64,000 nucleotides of DNA from NCBI RefSeq assembly GCF_002831625.1, contig NZ_CP025116.1:992001-1056000 (forward strand). The letters run 5' to 3'. A model generated the notes under the pieces. The model searched no databases and was not told the origin of the DNA. It saw only the letters and a program-made list of their open reading frames with translations. Each line of letters starts with the position of its first letter. Position 1 is the stretch's first letter. The DNA is from Nonlabens sp. MB-3u-79. GTDB taxonomy: Bacteria > Bacteroidota > Bacteroidia > Flavobacteriales > Flavobacteriaceae. Position numbers and translations under genes: made by a program. Positions 26,998-36,997 of this stretch are shown here, piece by piece.

Positions 26998-29613
26998 TTG
27001 AAACAGTTTTTCTACAATATTTGTATCGCATTCTTGCTTATAGCAATTGTTGCCGGTTGTAGCAGGAAGAAGAATTCCTTTATAAGCCGGAATCTTCATG
27101 CGGTAGGAACAGAATACAACGTCTTGTATAATGGCGATCTCGCTTTACAAGCAGGCCTTGATGGCTTGGAACAAACCTATAAAGAGAATTACTGGGATGT
27201 ATTACCTGTAGAACGCATGACGTTAAAAGACCAAGTCTTTATGCCAGGCGATAAGCCAGCAGATCCCAACTTTGAGCGTGCTGAAGAAAAAGCGGTAAAA
27301 GCCGTACAAAAACACTCCATGCTTATCAATGAGACGGAGTACAACCCGCAAATTGATGAGTCTTATATGCTGCTCGGTAAAGCGCGATATTACGACCAGC
27401 GTTTTATCCCGGCATTAGAGGCTTTCAATTACATCTTACAATTCATGCCCGAAAGCGATCAAATAAATCAGGCTAAAGTATGGCGTGAGAAAACAAATAT
27501 GCGGCTGAATAACAATGAAACTGCGATCAAGAATTTAAGTAAGTTGCTCAAGGAAGAGGAGGGAGCAATAGAAATGGAAGATCTTGCTATTGCAAACGCT
27601 ACTTTGTCTCAAGCATTTTTAAACCTCGAGCAATTAGATAGCGCTCTTATCTATATGAATCGTGCTGAGCAACAGACTAAAAATAAAGAAACACAAGCGC
27701 GTTATAAGTTCATTACCGCACAACTATTTGCTAAGTCTGGTCAGCGCGACAGTGCATTTGCACATTATGATGAGATCATAGAAATGCATCGCAAAATACC
27801 ACGTCGTTATTATATCAATGCCTTTATAGAAAAGATCAAAAATTTTGACACCTCTAAAGATAATAGGGAAGAATTGCTCGCGACTATCGTTGACTTAGAA
27901 GAAAACAGAGAAAACAGACCTTGGTTGGATGCGATTTATTCTCGTAAAGCAATTTATTATGAGAGAGAAGACAGTATAGAAGGAGCAAAAGAATACTACA
28001 ATAAATCCTTACGCGCAAAAAACGGACAGGATTACTATTTGAGAGCTAACAATTATACTGCTCTAGGAAAGATAAGTTTTGATCAGTCTAAATTTGTGAA
28101 CGCCGGTAAATATTTTGACAGTGCTATTGCAAATTACGTGGAGCGCACCAAAGAGCATAGATTGGTTACTAAAAAGAGAAACAATCTAGATGATGTGATC
28201 CTTTATGAAGGAATACGCCGCAGCGCCGATAGTATTTTTAAGGTTCTCGATATGTCGCTAGAACAGCAAGCACAATATTATCAAGAATACATAGACAGTT
28301 TAAAAGCAGAAGAAGAACGCATCGCAAAGGAAGCAGAATTAGAAGCAGCAAAAGCAGCTCAAGAACAAAATGCGTTTCAAACAATCAACAATAATAATGT
28401 TACTAATCGCGGTAATGTAGGACCTGCTTTTGGAACCCCTGGATCTAATATAGGCTCTAATGCTCCTGGCGGAAGTTCTTTCTACTTTTTTAACCAGCAA
28501 ACGGTTGCTCGTGGTAAGTTAGACTTTAGAAGAAAATGGGGAAAACGAAACCTCAATGACAACTGGCGCCGTAAGAATAAAAAAGTAGAGCTGCAAGCAG
28601 AAGTGGAACAAGAGGATGTCGTTGAGGAAGTAGAAGTACGACCAGAATTCACTACAGAGTTTTATACCAGCAGACTTCCAGAAGGTGCAATACTGCTGGA
28701 CAGTATTGCAAAGGCTAGAAACTTTGCCTATTATCAACTAGGAGTTATCTATAAGGAGAAATTTAAGCGCAACGATCTTGCCATCAGCCGTTTTAATACT
28801 TTATTGACGCACGACCCAGCCGAAAAGCTTTTATTGCCAGCACTCTACAACCTGTATTTAATTTACAAGGAAGATAATAGTAGTGACGCTTTCGCGAAAG
28901 CGGAACAGTTAAAAAATAGAATCATAACAGATTATCCAGATACGAGATATGCTCAAATATTGAGAAACCCTGATGCACAACTAGACGACAGTGCGAGTCC
29001 GCTGGCGGTTTATAATCGATTGTATAAGGAATACGAAAAAGAAAAATACGATCTAGTGATCACTAGCGCTGAGAGGTACTCCACTTTATTTAATGGAGAT
29101 GATATCGTGCCAAGGCTGGAGTTGTTAAAAGCATTTGCTGCTGGAAGACTGTACGGTTTTCAAGAATATAAAAAGGGTATAGATTACGTAGCTTTAAATT
29201 TCCCTAATACAGAAGTAGGTAAAAGTGCTCAAAAGCTATCTGCCGATGCCGAAGCTCTTCAAATACCAGAGGTGTTTCTTCCAGAAAATGGACGTACTGA
29301 TTTTAAATTGCTATACAGATTTAAAATCACAGAGGTTACCGAGATGGATGACCTAAAGGAAAAACTAGTGGAGGCCTTTAAAAAGGAAAACTTTGCTTTT
29401 ACAGTTTCTATAGATGTATACAACAAGGAAGAAAAACTTGTAATAGTACATGGGCTAAGTTCAAAATTAGGGGCAAAAGGTCTAGGGGATCTTTTGGCAA
29501 AACCTGAGAATGATTATAAAGTTTCAAAACCTTACTTAGCTATAGCTTCAGAAAATTATAAGATCATACAGGTTTATAAAAGTCTGGATAAGTACGAGAA
29601 AGAAATGTTATAA
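26998..29613 (+). CDS. sprE: SprE/PorW, type IX secretion and gliding motility lipoprotein
   Basis: An 871-residue TPR lipoprotein required in known flavobacteria for type IX secretion and gliding. It starts at TTG 26998, since an in-frame TAG at 26980 leaves no other start. The lipoprotein signal MKQFFYNICIAFLLIAIVAGC has Cys21, and SRNLHAVGTEYNVLYNGD follows, as in SprE. TPR helices fill most of the rest, with an Asn/Gly-rich and charged linker at about 465-540 and a conserved C-terminal domain. The bactofilin gene follows 11 nt later, matching the usual gene order. A perfect palindrome at 28887 adds DAFAKAEQ to the TPR region. Confidence 0.92.
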   Translation: MKQFFYNICIAFLLIAIVAGCSRKKNSFISRNLHAVGTEYNVLYNGDLALQAGLDGLEQTYKENYWDVLPVERMTLKDQVFMPGDKPADPNFERAEEKAVKAVQKHSMLINETEYNPQIDESYMLLGKARYYDQRFIPALEAFNYILQFMPESDQINQAKVWREKTNMRLNNNETAIKNLSKLLKEEEGAIEMEDLAIANATLSQAFLNLEQLDSALIYMNRAEQQTKNKETQARYKFITAQLFAKSGQRDSAFAHYDEIIEMHRKIPRRYYINAFIEKIKNFDTSKDNREELLATIVDLEENRENRPWLDAIYSRKAIYYEREDSIEGAKEYYNKSLRAKNGQDYYLRANNYTALGKISFDQSKFVNAGKYFDSAIANYVERTKEHRLVTKKRNNLDDVILYEGIRRSADSIFKVLDMSLEQQAQYYQEYIDSLKAEEERIAKEAELEAAKAAQEQNAFQTINNNNVTNRGNVGPAFGTPGSNIGSNAPGGSSFYFFNQQTVARGKLDFRRKWGKRNLNDNWRRKNKKVELQAEVEQEDVVEEVEVRPEFTTEFYTSRLPEGAILLDSIAKARNFAYYQLGVIYKEKFKRNDLAISRFNTLLTHDPAEKLLLPALYNLYLIYKEDNSSDAFAKAEQLKNRIITDYPDTRYAQILRNPDAQLDDSASPLAVYNRLYKEYEKEKYDLVITSAERYSTLFNGDDIVPRLELLKAFAAGRLYGFQEYKKGIDYVALNFPNTEVGKSAQKLSADAEALQIPEVFLPENGRTDFKLLYRFKITEVTEMDDLKEKLVEAFKKENFAFTVSIDVYNKEEKLVIVHGLSSKLGAKGLGDLLAKPENDYKVSKPYLAIASENYKIIQVYKSLDKYEKEML
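28887..28902. repeat. HIP-like palindrome, perfect copy, in sprE
   Basis: CGCTTTCGCGAAAGCG, read as AFAKA between two TPR helices of SprE. Confidence 0.95.
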
Positions 29614-29624
29614 AGGCAAATAGT

Positions 29625-30026
29625 ATGTTTAACAATAAAAAGAACAGCAACTCTTATATGGAATCAGGTAAGTCACAAAACAGAATAAGTCATGGAACAA
29701 CTATAGACGGAGATGTAGTTAGTGAAGGTGGTTTTAGAATAGATGGAACTATAAACGGCACTCTTAAAACATCAGCAAAAGTGGTGATTGGGAAAGACGG
29801 TAAAGTAGAGGGTACCTTAGATTGTAACAATGCAGACATTGAAGGTGTTTTTTCTGGAAAGCTTTTAGTTCAAGGATTACTTACTTTAAAGTCTACGGCA
29901 CATATCACAGGAGAGGTGACGACACAAAAACTAGCTGTAGAGCCAGGGGCTACTTTTAATGCCAGTTGTACGATGGAGCCGGGGTCAAACCCCATGAATA
30001 ATAGTAAAAAAGAAAAATCTGTTTAA
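29625..30026 (+). CDS. Bactofilin (polymer-forming cytoskeletal protein)
   Basis: A 133-residue protein whose central part, about 20-110, is a run of short Gly/Val-rich beta-helix turns (GTTIDGDVVSEGGFRIDG, GKVEGTLDCNNADIEGVFSG) typical of bactofilins, which polymerise without nucleotide and scaffold envelope processes. The N and C termini are polar and disordered (SNPMNNSKKEKSV at the end). It lies between sprE and DUF6168, the usual flavobacterial order, and is probably cotranscribed with sprE. Confidence 0.92.
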   Translation: MFNNKKNSNSYMESGKSQNRISHGTTIDGDVVSEGGFRIDGTINGTLKTSAKVVIGKDGKVEGTLDCNNADIEGVFSGKLLVQGLLTLKSTAHITGEVTTQKLAVEPGATFNASCTMEPGSNPMNNSKKEKSV

Positions 30027-30054
30027 GATTACTTTTAAACACATATCCATAATT

Positions 30055-30441
30055 ATGAATTTTTACCTTAAAGCATTTTTACTTATTCTAGTATTGACTT
30101 CAGTAAGTATTAGTTTGCATTATTTTATAGAAGAATCTCCAGTATTCCAGCTATATAAACTTTATATATTTCTAGGCTCTGCTACATTTGCTTCAGTTTG
30201 TTGCATGCACTATTTATATCAATTAGTTCCTGATCAATTGGGCTATGTTTTTTTAGTAACGGTATTTGTGAAATTTGGTGCCGCCTTGATTTTATTTCCT
30301 CAATTACTAAGTCAAGAACCACCTTTGACTAAAGGTCAAATACTTACTTTTCTAATTCCTTATTTTACCTTTCTAGCTGTAGAAGCTTTTATGGTGATCA
30401 AGTGGCTCAATAATAACACTTTAGAGTCTTTAGAAAATTAA
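30055..30441 (+). CDS. DUF6168 family membrane protein
   Basis: A 128-residue protein with four hydrophobic segments (AFLLILVLTSVSISLHYFI, YIFLGSATFASVCCMHYLY, YVFLVTVFVKFGAALILF and ILTFLIPYFTFLAVEAFMVI). It matches the flavobacterial DUF6168 family found between bactofilin and atpB. The position before atpB and the small four-helix shape recall AtpI-like assembly factors, but no sequence motif proves it. An AtpZ-like gene, which often accompanies it, is not seen here. Confidence 0.75.
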   Translation: MNFYLKAFLLILVLTSVSISLHYFIEESPVFQLYKLYIFLGSATFASVCCMHYLYQLVPDQLGYVFLVTVFVKFGAALILFPQLLSQEPPLTKGQILTFLIPYFTFLAVEAFMVIKWLNNNTLESLEN

Positions 30442-30497
30442 AAATTCTAATAAAAAATTTACTAATAAAAGGCTGTTTTTTAATTTCTTTTTTGTCG

Positions 30498-30505
30498 TAC
30501 ATTTG
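30498..30505 (+). promoter_or_regulatory. atp operon promoter box
   Basis: TACATTTG followed by CA, 39 nt before ATG 30545. It matches the TAnnTTTG -7 box and suggests the ATP synthase genes have their own promoter apart from sprE. Confidence 0.6.
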
Positions 30506-30544
30506 CAGCCGAATTAAAGAACATAACTTTTTACGGTGTATTAC

Positions 30545-31753
30545 ATGTATAGAGCTTACCTAAAAACAGCTTTTTTCGCTTTGGTTTTTATTGCTTTCGC
30601 GAAAGCGAATGGACAAAATGACCACGAGAAACAATTAACTAAGGGTGAAAAAATCGTCTTTGATGAAGTTGATGGTGGCGATTATGGCGAAGGAGATGCT
30701 GTAAACACCAAGACTGAAGTAGATAATTTTATAGCGCATCACCTTCAAGATTCCCATTATTTTACTCTTTTTGAAAAGGTTGAAGATCACTTTTTTGTAA
30801 GTCTACCACTACCCGTCATCATATGGGATAATGGTTTAAGAGTTTTTATGTCATCTCTGTTCCACCATGGTGAAGAGATTGCAGAAATTGACGGCAACTA
30901 TTATCAATTGCACCATAGCAAAATATATAAGGTCAATGGACCAGATGATTTTATCGCCGCAGATGTTCACCATCCAGAAAATATAAAGCCTTTTGATATT
31001 TCAATTACCAAGAATGTGGTTACCGCGATTCTAGTGGGACTGATTATTTTCTTGATCTTTGGTGGGCTAGCAAAGCAGTATAAAAAACGTTCCATTCCTA
31101 AAGGTTTTGGTCGTGTATTAGAACCTTTGGTAATTTATGTTCGTGACGAGATCGCAAAGCCTAATGTGGGAGAGAAAAAGTACCGCAAGTTTATGGGTTT
31201 CTTATTAACGGTTTTCTTTTTTATCTGGATTGCAAACTTGTTAGGACTTACTCCTCTAGGAACTAATTTAACTGGTAACATAGCCGTAACGGTATGTTTG
31301 GCTTTAGTGACCTATCTCATTACAACCTTTAGTGCCAACAAAGATTACTGGAAGCATATTTTCTGGATGCCAGGTGTACACTGGGTCATGAAAATTTTCT
31401 TTATACCTATTGAATTACTAGGAACATTGACCAAGCCATTTGCGCTTTTAGTACGTTTATATGCAAATATAACTGCAGGTCACGTGGTACTTTTTACCTT
31501 ATTAGGAGCGATTACCGTTGCCAAAACAGATTTAGATGTTACCACTGGAGCAAGTATAGGATATGGGGTCTTTTACTTTATTCTTGCTTTGTTTATCACA
31601 TTAATAGAATTATTAGTAGCTTTTCTACAAGCATATATATTCACCCTACTTTCTGCCCTATTCATAGGTATGGCGGTAGCAGAGCATGATCATCCAGAAC
31701 ATGCCGGTGCAAAAGAAGATGATGTAGATGAAGTAAGAGAACGTTTTGTTTAA
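30545..31753 (+). CDS. atpB: F0F1 ATP synthase subunit a
   Basis: The membrane stator subunit that carries the proton half-channels. About 402 residues from ATG 30545; a GTG at 30536 is a weaker option lying three codons up. The N terminus MYRAYLKTAFFALVFIAF is a signal-like helix, followed by a periplasmic domain of about 130 residues typical of Bacteroidota AtpB, then five or six membrane helices. LLVRLYANITAGHVVLFTLL holds the essential Arg. A palindrome copy at 30592 encodes AFAKA at residues 17-21, right at the end of the signal-like helix, where cleavage would be expected. Confidence 0.93.
   Translation: MYRAYLKTAFFALVFIAFAKANGQNDHEKQLTKGEKIVFDEVDGGDYGEGDAVNTKTEVDNFIAHHLQDSHYFTLFEKVEDHFFVSLPLPVIIWDNGLRVFMSSLFHHGEEIAEIDGNYYQLHHSKIYKVNGPDDFIAADVHHPENIKPFDISITKNVVTAILVGLIIFLIFGGLAKQYKKRSIPKGFGRVLEPLVIYVRDEIAKPNVGEKKYRKFMGFLLTVFFFIWIANLLGLTPLGTNLTGNIAVTVCLALVTYLITTFSANKDYWKHIFWMPGVHWVMKIFFIPIELLGTLTKPFALLVRLYANITAGHVVLFTLLGAITVAKTDLDVTTGASIGYGVFYFILALFITLIELLVAFLQAYIFTLLSALFIGMAVAEHDHPEHAGAKEDDVDEVRERFV
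30592..30607. repeat. HIP-like palindrome, one mismatch, in atpB signal region
   Basis: TGCTTTCGCGAAAGCG, read as AFAKA at the end of the N-terminal hydrophobic segment of subunit a. Confidence 0.9.
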
Positions 31754-31765
31754 TTTTTAAATTAG

Positions 31766-31963
<198 letters not shown>

Positions 31964-32062
31964 GCTCAGTAAAACAACCACATAAATCATTTACCTATAA
32001 CGGTTGGTTATAGGTAATGATTTATAAATTAAAGATTAAAACAATTATATTAAATACAGATC

Positions 32063-32560
32063 ATGGATCAGTTAATAAATGATTTTTCGCTAGGCCTTTT
32101 CTTCTGGCAACTTGTTATCTTCATAGGATTAATATTCCTTATGGCAAAGTTTGCATGGAAGCCTATATTGAGTAGCTTAGACTCACGTGAACAAGGAATT
32201 GTTGATGCACTCGCTGCAGCAGAAAACGCAAAGCTAGAGATGGTAAATCTGGAAGCTTCCAATCAAGCGGCAGCTCAAGAGGCTCGTGTCCACAGGGACG
32301 AGATGATTAAAGAAGCTCGCGAGATCAAAGAAAAAATGATCTCAGATGCTGCTGGGCAGGCTCAAGAAAAAGCAGATAAAATTATTGCTAGTGCTCAAGA
32401 AGCTATAGAATCTGAGAAAAAAGCTGCTCTTGCAGACATTAAATCTCAAGTTGCAGAACTTTCTGTAAGCATAGCTGAGAAATTAACACGCAACGAGCTT
32501 TCTGAAAAAGATGCGCAACTTGCACTTATCGATAAAATGCTTGCAGAAGCAAATATCTAG
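32063..32560 (+). CDS. atpF: F0F1 ATP synthase subunit b
   Basis: The peripheral stalk subunit of 165 residues. One membrane helix at 9-28 (LGLFFWQLVIFIGLIFLMA) is followed by KFAWKPILSSLDSREQGI, a conserved start of the stalk, and then a long right-handed coiled coil rich in Ala, Glu and Lys. Five bases separate it from atpH. Confidence 0.95.
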   Translation: MDQLINDFSLGLFFWQLVIFIGLIFLMAKFAWKPILSSLDSREQGIVDALAAAENAKLEMVNLEASNQAAAQEARVHRDEMIKEAREIKEKMISDAAGQAQEKADKIIASAQEAIESEKKAALADIKSQVAELSVSIAEKLTRNELSEKDAQLALIDKMLAEANI

Positions 32561-32565
32561 AAACT

Positions 32566-33102
32566 ATGAAATTATCAAGAGCTGCATCACGTTACGCAAA
32601 AGCTATTCTCTCTCTAGCAATAGATGAGAACAATGCTGTTGTTGTAAATGAAGATATGAAAAGCATCCTTGTTACTGTTTCTAAAAACAAGGAGTTACGC
32701 GATTATCTTTCTAGCCCACTGGTTAAGCCCGAACAAAAACGCGCTGGATTACATCAAGTTTTCAAGGATGCAAATGAGGTGACTATGAAGACTTTTGATC
32801 TACTTGTAGCTAATAAACGTACAGATATCCTTCTGGATGTAGCAACAAGCTTTATCGTTCTTTTTGAAGAAATGAATAAGCGTGAGATTGCAACGGTTAC
32901 AACTGCTGTAGAAATCACAGCAGATCTTGAGAAGAAAGTGCTTGCTAAGGCCCAAGAATTAGCAGGTAAAGAAGTAGCCCTTGAGAAAGTAATTGACCCT
33001 AGTATTTTAGGAGGTTTTATACTTAGAGTAGGGGATAGAGAGATTAATGCAAGTGTGCAAAATAAAATTGGTGAACTAAAAAGAACTTTTGCTAGTAATT
33101 AG
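32566..33102 (+). CDS. atpH: F0F1 ATP synthase subunit delta
   Basis: Joins the peripheral stalk to the alpha3beta3 head. 178 residues with the N-terminal helical bundle (SRAASRYAKAILSLAIDENN) and the C-terminal signature ILGGFILRVGDREINASVQN. The length is normal. The 168-bp gap to atpA, long for this operon, holds a one-mismatch palindrome copy. Confidence 0.95.
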   Translation: MKLSRAASRYAKAILSLAIDENNAVVVNEDMKSILVTVSKNKELRDYLSSPLVKPEQKRAGLHQVFKDANEVTMKTFDLLVANKRTDILLDVATSFIVLFEEMNKREIATVTTAVEITADLEKKVLAKAQELAGKEVALEKVIDPSILGGFILRVGDREINASVQNKIGELKRTFASN

Positions 33103-33137
33103 TAATCGATTGATCAGTAGTTCTCTTTCTTTTATTT

Positions 33138-33153
33138 CGCTTTCGCGAAAGTG
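33138..33153. repeat. HIP-like palindrome, one mismatch, atpH-atpA spacer
   Basis: CGCTTTCGCGAAAGTG, 118 bp upstream of the atpA start; the flanks TTTATT and AAACAA are A+T rich. Confidence 0.85.
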
Positions 33154-33270
33154 AAACAAAAAGAGGTTCGTGTTACTCCTTGTGGAGGCATAAACTAAAT
33201 AACAACAAATAAAAACTGTCCAGCAGCGCTTGTCGACGCATAGACATTTAACAAGAATAAAAATAAGAAC

Positions 33271-34845
33271 ATGGCAGAAGTAAATCCAGCAGAAGTATCA
33301 GCAATACTTAAGCAACAACTATCAGGTTTTGATGCGACTGCATCACTTGATGAAGTGGGAACCGTACTTACCGTAGGTGATGGTATCGCACGTGTTTACG
33401 GTCTTTCTAACGCACAATACGGGGAACTTGTTTCTTTTGCAAGTGGGCTGGAAGGAATCGTTCTTAACCTTGAAGAAGATAACGTTGGAGTTGTACTTCT
33501 AGGTAAATCACTTGAGGTTAAAGAAGGTGATACTGTTAAACGTACAGAGCGAATTGCTTCCCTGAAAGTAGGAGAAGGAATTGTAGGTCGTGTCGTAAAT
33601 ACTCTTGGTGAGCCTATCGATGGTAAAGGTGCTATAGAAGGTGATCTTTACGAGATGCCACTAGAGCGTAAAGCTCCGGGAGTAATTTTCCGTGAGCCTG
33701 TTACAGAGCCTATGCAAACCGGTATCAAAGCTATTGATGCGATGATTCCTGTAGGTCGTGGACAACGTGAGTTGGTAATCGGTGACCGTCAAACGGGTAA
33801 GTCTACTGTTTGTATCGATACAATCATCAATCAGAAAGAATTTTATGATGCTGGCGAGCCAGTATATTGTATATACGTTGCGATAGGGCAAAAAGCCTCT
33901 AACGTAGCATTAATTGCTAATGTGCTTGAAGAAGCTGGCGCACTTGCTTACACGACTATCGTGGCAGCAAATGCATCTGATCCTGCTCCTATGCAAGTAT
34001 ATGCGCCATTTGCTGGTGCAGCTATTGGGGAGTATTTCCGTGATACGGGTCGTCCTGCACTTATTGTTTTTGATGACTTATCAAAACAAGCAGTTGCTTA
34101 TCGTGAAGTATCTCTTTTGCTACGTCGTCCACCAGGACGTGAAGCATACCCTGGAGATGTATTCTTCCTTCACTCTAGATTGTTAGAGCGCGCGGCAAAA
34201 GTCATCAACAATGATGAAATTGCAGCAAACATGAACGACTTACCAGAAAGTTTGAAGCCTATCGTAAAAGGTGGTGGATCGCTTACTGCTCTACCTATTA
34301 TTGAAACACAAGCTGGTGATGTATCTGCATATATCCCGACTAACGTGATCTCTATTACAGATGGACAGATTTTCTTAGATGGAGACTTGTTTAACTCTGG
34401 TGTACGCCCAGCGATAAACGTAGGTATCTCGGTATCTCGTGTAGGTGGGAACGCACAAATCAAATCGATGAAGAAAGTATCTGGTACATTAAAACTGGAT
34501 CAAGCAGCTTACCGTGAATTAGAAGCCTTTGCAAAATTTGGTTCTGATCTTGATGCCGCTACTTTAAGTATTATCGAGAAAGGAAAGAGAAACGTTGAAA
34601 TTCTTAAGCAAGCACAAAACAATCCTTTCCCAGTAGAAAATCAAATTGCGATTATCTATGCGGGTTCCAAGAACTTGTTGAGAAATGTGCCTATTAATAA
34701 AGTAAAAGAATTTGAAAGAGATTACTTAGAATTACTTAATGCAAAGCATAGAGGGGTTCTAGATACTCTTAAAGCTGGAAAACTTACTGATGAAGTGATT
34801 GAAACACTTACTGCAGTAGCTAAGGATCTTTCTTCTCGTTACTAA
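33271..34845 (+). CDS. atpA: F0F1 ATP synthase subunit alpha
   Basis: The non-catalytic nucleotide-binding head subunit, 524 residues. The beta-barrel domain is N-terminal, the P-loop GDRQTGKST lies at about residue 171, and [20 protein letters not shown] carries the Walker B region. The ATP synthase signature [11 protein letters not shown] lies near residue 375. All features and the length are normal. The catalytic beta subunit gene atpD is absent from this window. Confidence 0.97.
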   Translation: MAEVNPAEVSAILKQQLSGFDATASLDEVGTVLTVGDGIARVYGLSNAQYGELVSFASGLEGIVLNLEEDNVGVVLLGKSLEVKEGDTVKRTERIASLKVGEGIVGRVVNTLGEPIDGKGAIEGDLYEMPLERKAPGVIFREPVTEPMQTGIKAIDAMIPVGRGQRELVIGDRQTGKSTVCIDTIINQKEFYDAGEPVYCIYVAIGQKASNVALIANVLEEAGALAYTTIVAANASDPAPMQVYAPFAGAAIGEYFRDTGRPALIVFDDLSKQAVAYREVSLLLRRPPGREAYPGDVFFLHSRLLERAAKVINNDEIAANMNDLPESLKPIVKGGGSLTALPIIETQAGDVSAYIPTNVISITDGQIFLDGDLFNSGVRPAINVGISVSRVGGNAQIKSMKKVSGTLKLDQAAYRELEAFAKFGSDLDAATLSIIEKGKRNVEILKQAQNNPFPVENQIAIIYAGSKNLLRNVPINKVKEFERDYLELLNAKHRGVLDTLKAGKLTDEVIETLTAVAKDLSSRY

Positions 34846-34860
34846 GAATATAGAATTTAG

Positions 34861-34892
34861 AGTATAGAATATGGATGTCCATGTTCTATACT
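34861..34892 (+). promoter_or_regulatory. Intra-operon hairpin between atpA and atpG
   Basis: AGTATAGAATATGGA (34861-34875) pairs with TCCATGTTCTATACT (34878-34892), 15 pairs with one G-U wobble and a very tight loop. No T run follows, so an RNA-stability or processing element is more likely than a terminator. Confidence 0.6.
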
Positions 34893-34914
34893 CCATACTC
34901 TAACCTCATAAAAA

Positions 34915-35790
34915 ATGGCAAACCTTAAAGAAATAAGAAACAGAATATCCTCTGTATCATCTACCATGCAGATTACCTCTGCAATGAAGATGGTAAGTGC
35001 GGCAAAGTTGAAAAAAGCACAAGATGCTATTACAGCAATGCGTCCTTATTCTGATAAGCTTACAGAACTTCTTCAAAACCTTAGTGCTACTACGGACGGC
35101 GATGCTGGAAGTAAATATACAGAGCAACGAGATGTAGAAAGAGCTCTTGTGGTTGCAATTACTTCTAACCGTGGTCTTGCAGGCGCTTTTAATACCAATA
35201 TTATTAAAGAGCTGATTCGACTGAATCAAAACGAATTAAAAGGTGTGGACGTTTCTTACATGACTATAGGTAAGAAAGCAAACGACTTTGTAAGCAAACA
35301 ATCTCCCGTACAATCTAATAAAAGCGATTTATTTGAGAATATTTCTTATGATAACGTAGCTGTAATTGCCGAAGAATTGATGGAGCTGTTTACAACAGGT
35401 CAATTTGATAAGATCGTTATCGTTTATAACAGCTTTAAAAATGCTGCTACACAAATCGTAATGACAGAAGACTTTCTTCCTCTTAAGCCAGTGGCAAAAG
35501 ATGAGGATGCCCTTCAAGCAGAAACCGAGCTGGACTACATTTTTGAGCCTTCTAAGGAAGAAATCATTGAAGAATTGATTCCTAAGTCACTTAAGATGCA
35601 ATTGTACAAAGGAGTGCGTGATTCTTGGGCTAGTGAGCACGGTGCTCGTATGACAGCAATGCACAAAGCAACAGACAACGCAACTGAGCTAAGAGATCAA
35701 TTGAAATTGACTTACAACAAAGCACGTCAAGCAGCTATTACAAACGAGATTCTTGAGATCGTGGGTGGTGCTGAAGCATTGAATAGCTAA
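34915..35790 (+). CDS. atpG: F0F1 ATP synthase subunit gamma
   Basis: The rotating central shaft, 291 residues. The N-terminal helix MANLKEIRNRISSVSSTMQI and the signature at the C terminus (ARQAAITNEILEIVGGAEAL) are typical. It ends the cluster, with a strong terminator 58 nt downstream, so beta and epsilon must be encoded elsewhere, as usual in Flavobacteriia. Confidence 0.96.
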   Translation: MANLKEIRNRISSVSSTMQITSAMKMVSAAKLKKAQDAITAMRPYSDKLTELLQNLSATTDGDAGSKYTEQRDVERALVVAITSNRGLAGAFNTNIIKELIRLNQNELKGVDVSYMTIGKKANDFVSKQSPVQSNKSDLFENISYDNVAVIAEELMELFTTGQFDKIVIVYNSFKNAATQIVMTEDFLPLKPVAKDEDALQAETELDYIFEPSKEEIIEELIPKSLKMQLYKGVRDSWASEHGARMTAMHKATDNATELRDQLKLTYNKARQAAITNEILEIVGGAEALNS

Positions 35791-35848
35791 ACGACTATTT
35801 CTGCGGAGGCGGAAATCTTTATAAATATATCGAGAGATATAAAATTGT

Positions 35849-35882
35849 AAAAGCCTTTCAGAATTTCTGAAAGGCTTTTTTA
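35849..35882 (+). terminator. Terminator of the atp operon
   Basis: Arms AAAAGCCTTTCAGAA (35849-35863) and TTCTGAAAGGCTTTT (35865-35879) are perfect complements around one base and lead into a T run. Confidence 0.92.
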
Positions 35883-35934
35883 ATGTGGTGTCTTGAAAAA
35901 CTAACTTTTAGGATTTTTTTTGGGCTAGAAGTTT

Positions 35935-35950
35935 TGCTTTCGCGAAAGCG
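35935..35950. repeat. HIP-like palindrome, one mismatch, after atp operon
   Basis: TGCTTTCGCGAAAGCG in the spacer between the atp terminator and the convergent hypothetical gene. Confidence 0.9.
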
Positions 35951-36079
35951 AGATAAGAACCAATTCCTTCCACCAGTGAACAGATTAAATGAACGTCTTA
36001 TTTGGGTCGCACACTGTGTCCGTTTTCAATTCATTAAATCCAATTTACTAAGGCGTTAGAACTTAATTTATGTGGGGCA

Positions 36080-36910
36080 TCAATAATTTTTTTCCACAAG
36101 CTCCATAAACCTATTGGCATAGGCGTCTTTTCCTTCCCAGTTGTTGTAATCTGGTTTTACCATGCTGTTGATGAAGTTTTGGGCATCCTTAAAAGTACTT
36201 CGGGTGTTGAGCTGTGAGATCACTCGATTAAAATCTTGATCGCTTCCATTAAAAAGGTGTTTGATAAAACCCAGTCGGTCATTCATTCCAAATTTCAAGC
36301 CTTTATGCAGACGGTCGTTTAGAGAAATCGGCTTTTCATCAGATTTTGCATCATTCACTTTACGTTCAAAAATAGGCATGGTCTGAAAATCTGCTGTGAT
36401 TTCTTCCAGGTCGTTTTTGGCATATCGTTTGGGATCAGGAAATTCAGTTGGCTCCTCTTTATCTTCAGGGATGCTAATCTTTGCGCTAGTTTCTGGTAAT
36501 TCATCAGGCATTTCCTGCACCATTTTACTGATGGTAGCTATTCCAGGCAGCTCTATTTCTTCTCTGGTATCCTCTTCATCTGCAGGCATGAAAAGGTCGC
36601 TTAGATCGTGATTTGTAAAGGCTTCTTGCGCTTTTTCCTGTGCACCTCCTATCACTTTTTCTACATCTCCTGTAATGCTGTCCACATCTTGTTGTGCTTC
36701 TGTAAATGCGCTAGACAGTCTGCGTTCTATTTCTGCATTTCCAGCTGTGGGTTGTATATCTGAAAAGTGCTTTTCTGTAAAAACAAGTATAGTAAGTTTT
36801 TCATACAATTCCTTGGCAATGGCCTGTAGCTCAATGATGTCTTCTTTTTGTTGAAGTTGAAGAACACGGTGCGCAAGGTTGGTAAGGTCTGCTGCTATTT
36901 TCTTTTTCAT
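36080..36910 (-). CDS. Conserved hypothetical protein, acidic
   Basis: A 276-residue soluble protein. The N-terminal third is helical (NLAHRVLQLQQKEDIIELQA), the middle about 90-195 is acidic, proline-rich and probably disordered, and the last 80 residues form a compact helical domain (LNDRLHKGLKFGMNDRLGFI, then KPDYNNWEGKDAYANRFMEL). The C-terminal part resembles proteins of unknown function found widely in Bacteroidota; no named domain is recognised. It has no signal peptide. It is divergent from tdk with 87 bp between. Confidence 0.75.
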   Translation of the reverse strand: MKKKIAADLTNLAHRVLQLQQKEDIIELQAIAKELYEKLTILVFTEKHFSDIQPTAGNAEIERRLSSAFTEAQQDVDSITGDVEKVIGGAQEKAQEAFTNHDLSDLFMPADEEDTREEIELPGIATISKMVQEMPDELPETSAKISIPEDKEEPTEFPDPKRYAKNDLEEITADFQTMPIFERKVNDAKSDEKPISLNDRLHKGLKFGMNDRLGFIKHLFNGSDQDFNRVISQLNTRSTFKDAQNFINSMVKPDYNNWEGKDAYANRFMELVEKNY

Positions 36911-36997
36911 AATGGGAATATTGCCGCTGGTTTATTTGTATTTTTGATATTTGAGTGAAGAAAAGGTTCTTCACTTTAAACGCCTGTAAATTACAAA

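Noticed and set aside
30536..30544. GTG start for atpB at 30536
   Set aside because: ATG 30545 lies three codons downstream, gives a normal signal-like N terminus and is a stronger start.
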